Shown one piece after another: positions 60,554 through 64,000 of a DNA stretch of 64,000 nt (positions are counted from its first letter, which is position 1; each line of letters begins with the position of its first letter). The DNA comes from Chlorogloeopsis fritschii (GTDB lineage Bacteria; Cyanobacteriota; Cyanobacteriia; Cyanobacteriales; Nostocaceae), in the NCBI RefSeq assembly GCF_043099315.1, contig NZ_CP170746.1. One strand, written 5' to 3'. Below the pieces are notes generated by a model that was given only the letters and a program-made list of their open reading frames with translations, was not told the origin of the DNA and did no database searches. A program made the translations under genes and the position numbers.

Positions 60554-60585
60554 CAGTTACCACTTGATTATTGTTCCCTGTTCAG

Positions 60586-61050
60586 TTAATTATTCTCAGC
60601 CATTTTACGATTCAGTTCTACACACTTAGCCTCAGCTTCCTGATAAGCTTTCAAGTAATCTTTTCCACCCAACATCACATCACCATAATACTCATAAGGT
60701 GCCTCACCATATACTGGCAGTGGATCGTCTTCTGGATAATCTTCCTTAGATTCTTCAATGATTGCTTTCAGTCTTTTTACTGTCAAATGTTGTGCTGGGA
60801 AATACCATATTTCCTCCACTTTTTTGTGAAGATGTGGTAGTGTGGGATCGACAATGCGATCGCCTAATTCAATCCAACTGTGTTCAACAGGTTGGTATGA
60901 CGCACCTTTGATCACCAAAAAACCTTGGACATAAATAGCTCCCTCTGTAGCTAATGCTGCTTTGTAAGCATTGTCAAACGGTTTTTTAGCTTTACTTTTT
61001 ATACGAGCGCCAATGTCAATGGAAAGAGCTTCATCCAATGATTTGTTCAT
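60586..61050 (-). CDS. Conserved-looking hypothetical protein
   Basis: The 154-residue protein starts at ATG 61050 (MNKSLDEALSIDIG). The segment EHSWIELGDRIVDPTLPHLHKK recalls the His-Trp/Asp region of papain- or transglutaminase-fold proteins, but no catalytic cysteine is obvious, so no enzymatic role is proposed. The C-terminal helix (KAYQEAEAKCVELNRKMAENN) is strongly charged. It is convergent with the NTF2-like gene. Confidence 0.7.
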   Translation of the reverse strand: MNKSLDEALSIDIGARIKSKAKKPFDNAYKAALATEGAIYVQGFLVIKGASYQPVEHSWIELGDRIVDPTLPHLHKKVEEIWYFPAQHLTVKRLKAIIEESKEDYPEDDPLPVYGEAPYEYYGDVMLGGKDYLKAYQEAEAKCVELNRKMAENN

Positions 61051-61154
61051 TAACAGCAAGGACTACAGCAGTTACTAGAAGATCCTAACACTTGTGTTTA
61101 CCGTAATGAACTCGAACACCACACGACTTCAAGCCAGGTAGACACAATTAAACC

Positions 61155-61979
61155 TCAAAATAAAGCAGCAGCATAAGTCAAACATTGCAGCAGATATTGT
61201 TTGCGCTCAAAACTAAAACGGGAAACTAACACTTGTCGCAAATCATTTAAAGGACTATTGGTTAAAACTCTGGCACCAAAAAGGGCGAATGCTATCAACT
61301 GAGAATCAGCATCTGTGCTAGCAAAAGATGTGTTGGTACGAAGGGTTTTGAGGATGCGATCGCCACTCTTACTCCGATGTATTGGTATAGATAGAAAGCT
61401 ACAACTGATAGTGATAGCAAGCGTACACAGCAATACCAAAAAACCAACTGGCAGATATTGGAAATTATTTAAAATAATCATACTCATGCCCACAACCAAC
61501 AGGGCGAAGACTGGTAGGGCAGACAAAATCTGTAAGTTTTTAGCTTGATTGAGAGATATCAACAGACCAAGATTTAGCAAGCGCTTGTAGCATGGAAATG
61601 TAGCATGGGTAACGGATGCTGTAATTTGACTAATGCTACTATTAAACCTAGCTGAATACAAAATTTCCCTTTCCAAAGAAAGGCTGTCGTCTTTAGGTAA
61701 AATAGCTTTCAGTTTTAGCGATCGCGTTTCCGGATATGCTTGTAAATATCCATGCTGTACCAAGCTTACAATTGCTGTATCTATGGCTCGTTGTTGACCA
61801 CCAGCAAGATAAGCAATTTCGTAAGTACTAAGAGAAGGAAATTCATCGTCGGAACTATTCTGTGTTCTGCGCAGATTAGCACGTAAAATAAAAGCAATCA
61901 TAGTTGCAGAAATTGCTAAAAACATAACAATATATAAGTTTAAATAGTTAGATGTAAACATTAGCGAATTAGAAACCAT
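61155..61979 (-). CDS. TIGR04222-type membrane protein
   Basis: From the ATG at 61979 (MVSNSLMFTSNYLNLY) the protein has 274 residues. It has an N-terminal membrane helix (LYIVMFLAISATMIAFIL), then the TIGR04222-like segment LSTYEIAYLAGGQQRAIDTAIVSLVQHGYL, then two hydrophobic segments near the middle and a helical C terminus. The frame extends to a TTG at 62030. The function of the family is unknown. No operon partner is visible. Confidence 0.75.
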   Translation of the reverse strand: MVSNSLMFTSNYLNLYIVMFLAISATMIAFILRANLRRTQNSSDDEFPSLSTYEIAYLAGGQQRAIDTAIVSLVQHGYLQAYPETRSLKLKAILPKDDSLSLEREILYSARFNSSISQITASVTHATFPCYKRLLNLGLLISLNQAKNLQILSALPVFALLVVGMSMIILNNFQYLPVGFLVLLCTLAITISCSFLSIPIHRSKSGDRILKTLRTNTSFASTDADSQLIAFALFGARVLTNSPLNDLRQVLVSRFSFERKQYLLQCLTYAAALF

Positions 61980-62030
61980 AGCTATCTGTTGGCAAGAAAA
62001 AAGATAAAAAGCCACACTATTTAAATGCAA

Positions 62031-62883
62031 TCTTGCTAAAGCAAGATTTTACTGAGTATCGAAAACTACAAAACGCACATTAAATAGACAGCAGATATCT
62101 GCATTTGACCAAAGGGTTGATATTGCTTGTAATTCATCAGCGCTACTCCTGATTGCGCTCATCTAGTTGTAGTACTTATATTTCTCAGCATTGTCACTAA
62201 TGTATAAAACTTTATTTACCATAGAGAAGTTTGGCAGTAAACTAGTACCTTTAATCGTATAAGTTGAATCAAAAAATGGATAAATTAATTACAAATTTTA
62301 GTCTCTTGATATTGATTATCGGTTACTGTCAGCGAAAGATACTATCCTAAAGGTAGAAATGAGTTGTCTTCATGAAAAATTTAAAACAGATGCCAAATTT
62401 TTTTGTATCTTTATAAAAGTAGATGCAAAAATGTATTAATGAATCAACATGGAAAAAATTTTATCTGTAGTAGCAAAAATCCACTGTAACTTTTAAGAGA
62501 AATTCACTTTCAATAACTGTCTTTAGTTTCTCCATTCTTATGGCGTACTCTACTAGTTTTGATAGTATACAGGGTAACTATTTGTTATTACAAAACTAAA
62601 TACATTCTAATTATTAATGGTATTTTTTACAGCAGTGGGAAGTTTTAATATATTCAAAAATGCGATCGCTCAACATAAAATTTAGAACTTTGTCAAAACA
62701 ACACTACTTTAGACTTACCTCAGAGCGGGTAATTTTATGCAATTTACCCAACCTCCTTTTTTGCATCAGTCAGTATAAATCCTAAAAATTTTGGCAATCC
62801 AATATCAGGCGAACAGCGACAGTACCCAAAAAACTTTAAAATAAGTCAGAAAGCAAATTTATGAAATTCTGTAACAAACAGTT
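62031..62883. other. Long AT-rich gene-free region
   Basis: In about 850 bases I see no credible ORF, no strong inverted repeats and no RNA-like GC island. One HIP1-like GCGATCGC is at about 62661. It must hold the promoters of the divergent genes on either side. It may be a decayed gene or simply a long spacer. Confidence 0.4.
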
Positions 62884-63141
62884 ATGCCTCCTCGTTGGCC
62901 TCGTCAACCCGATCGCAATGACCCCGCTTACCGTAAACTAGACGATCGAATGAATTTTGCCGTACACGTAGCAATATTTGCTGCTTGTAACTCAGGCTTG
63001 TGGTTTTTTCATAACTTCCTCAAAGCCACTTGGGAGTGGCTTCCTTGGCTAACAGCAGGCTGGTTAGTAATACTGTTGGTACATCTGATTTATATTGCCG
63101 CGATCGCCAATTACTCACAGACACCACCGAAATCCACCTGA
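62884..63141 (+). CDS. 2TM-domain small membrane protein
   Basis: The 85 residues have a polar, proline-rich start (MPPRWPRQPDRNDPAYRKLDDRMNFAVHV) followed by two membrane helices (about 24-45 and 54-76). This is the layout of the 2TM domain family, whose function is unknown. The ATG at 62884 is the natural start. DUF3181 follows 115 bases later. Confidence 0.75.
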   Translation: MPPRWPRQPDRNDPAYRKLDDRMNFAVHVAIFAACNSGLWFFHNFLKATWEWLPWLTAGWLVILLVHLIYIAAIANYSQTPPKST

Positions 63142-63255
63142 AGACTGAGCAATCAAATTTAAAAGACTGTAACTTGCGATGGTAGAGTCAATTTGATAAC
63201 TTGAGCGATAATATCGTCAGAATGGGAATTCATTCCAGTTAATCAGGGTATTATT

Positions 63256-63567
63256 ATGGCCAAGACTAACACCTCAGAACTACTGGAAAACTTAGCAGCC
63301 GAAATAGGCGAAAACATCTACATAGACATAGCTAAATGGCATCTATATTTATCCGATGCCAAGATGCACACTGTAGTTGCAGAACAAATGTACCCCTTAA
63401 TTACTGGCAGTAAGCCAATAGATGAAGAAGATGTCATCCAAGTACTGGAATCTATTCCAGTCAAGTTAGGCGGTGGCAGAAGGGAACTTCCTCTCATTGA
63501 TTTACTACCTTTGCAATGTCAGGTCAATTTAGTAGACATCTTAGAAAAATATCAGCGCGAAATATAA
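63256..63567 (+). CDS. DUF3181-family protein
   Basis: The 103-residue cyanobacterial protein has the features LLENLAAEIGENIYIDIAKWHLYLSDAKMHT and the C-terminal VKLGGGRRELPLIDLLP. The function is unknown. It is widespread in cyanobacteria, usually as a single gene. The ATG at 63256 has no strong ribosome-binding site (GGGTATT upstream). Confidence 0.85.
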   Translation: MAKTNTSELLENLAAEIGENIYIDIAKWHLYLSDAKMHTVVAEQMYPLITGSKPIDEEDVIQVLESIPVKLGGGRRELPLIDLLPLQCQVNLVDILEKYQREI

Positions 63568-63824
63568 TTTTTACCTACGCTGATTGTATTCCTAACCTCA
63601 GCCTATGAGGGAATGTCTGTGCTACATATCAGTGCAATTCTAACAGTGATTGGAAAAAAGCTGATACACATTTTTACTGTAAATTCAAGTTTAAATAAAT
63701 TTCAGTTTTTCCTTTCACAATAATTGATGGAGTATATTTCAGTAACCGGATACTAATGAGGGAAAGGTAAAAACTACATTACCCAAGACTGTTTTAGCCA
63801 GGTAAAATTACGGAGATGGATTAG

Positions 63825-64000
63825 ATGTTGCTACAACTTAAAGATAGTGGCGAACTAGTTAAAATCGTTGATGTTCAAGAGTTAATTGATCCTACAATTG
63901 AAACTATTCACGCCCAAGAGCAAAGAGGGCAAGAAGAACAATTCCCCGAATCTTATCAAAAACAAAGTCTCGTTTTCCCTTCAGGTGAGGATCTACCCCG
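63825..64000 (+). CDS. Small cyanobacterial protein, cut by right edge
   Basis: The N-terminal 58 residues are visible: MLLQLKDSGELVKIVDVQELIDP at the start and SLVFPSGEDLPR at the edge. A CGGAGATGGA purine site at 63811-63820 supports the ATG. The pattern matches a short cyanobacterial protein often labelled acetyltransferase without evidence. No catalytic motif is seen in the visible part. Confidence 0.7.
   Translation, partial: MLLQLKDSGELVKIVDVQELIDPTIETIHAQEQRGQEEQFPESYQKQSLVFPSGEDLP

Noticed and set aside
1..64000. CRISPR array
   Set aside because: The tandem repeats seen (ACTGATA, GGGGACAA, 35-base unit) lack regular unique spacers, and no cas gene is present.

Overview
The window is chromosomal DNA from a cyanobacterium, most likely a filamentous Nostocales-type strain. 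The evidence is the photosystem II operon psbD-psbC with its 17-base overlap, ycf4, the ferredoxin-thioredoxin reductase subunit ftrV, many HIP1 octamers (GCGATCGC), a DevBCA-type exporter, and several protein families largely confined to cyanobacteria (DUF3181, DUF3082, DUF4278, PCP_red). The assignment to order is inference; the assignment to cyanobacteria is firm.

Layout. 1-7 kb: a CHASE3/PAS sensor cut by the left edge, purA, rplY, a kinase-like/P-loop fusion, and a second-type infC whose conserved N terminus can only be reached from a non-canonical AUC/AUU start. 7.4-14.4 kb: a ketoacyl synthase gene split by a repeat, a cyclophilin lipoprotein, ycf4, psbDC, a PCP_red peptide and a Uma2 protein carrying a 57-base in-frame repeat insertion. 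14.4-19.3 kb: an HD protein, a TetR regulator, a cluster of palindromic operators and the devBCA-like exporter operon. 19.4-25.3 kb: an orphan HTH/helical-repeat protein, small membrane proteins, a frameshifted Crp regulator and several MITE-like elements, one of them inside a gene. 25.4-32.2 kb: a partner-switching module (STAS, receiver-PP2C phosphatase, anti-sigma kinase) followed by a 1541-residue hybrid histidine kinase. 32.2-37 kb: three genes for stand-alone NIL domains (four domains) joined to the sulfate ABC transporter sbpA-cysT-cysW. 37-46 kb: moaD-like, ftrV, a YdcF protein, a strongly structured probable non-coding RNA, and a SWIM / HicB / WGR-HEAT cluster. 46-52.6 kb (accessory): ParA with an upstream array of AT-rich repeats and a frameshifted partner, a GerMN lipoprotein, a tyrosine recombinase, a HEPN/MNT toxin-antitoxin pair and a caspase-FGE gene with an internal deletion. 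53-64 kb: ksgA, ispE, small conserved proteins, a nonsense-interrupted pentapeptide protein, a secreted-nuclease-like protein, a frameshifted two-RCK potassium channel, a MITE with 8-base target duplication and small conserved proteins up to the right edge.

A recurring theme is damage and repeat invasion. At least eight coding regions are altered: by one-base indels (crp, the ParA partner, the RCK channel), a nonsense codon (pentapeptide protein), an internal deletion (caspase-FGE), repeat or MITE insertion (ketoacyl synthase, the 24.6-kb gene, in frame in Uma2) or N-terminal loss (the second Uma2). Some one-base indels could be assembly errors; the insertions and the deletion are unlikely to be.

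The most promising items are the structured RNA near 40.1-40.26 kb (possibly an orphan HEARO/omega-RNA-like element), the in-frame 57-base repeat in Uma2, the AUC-start infC, the SWIM/HicB/WGR-HEAT cluster, and the NIL-domain cluster at the sulfate transporter. All identifications come from reading the sequence; no database search was run.
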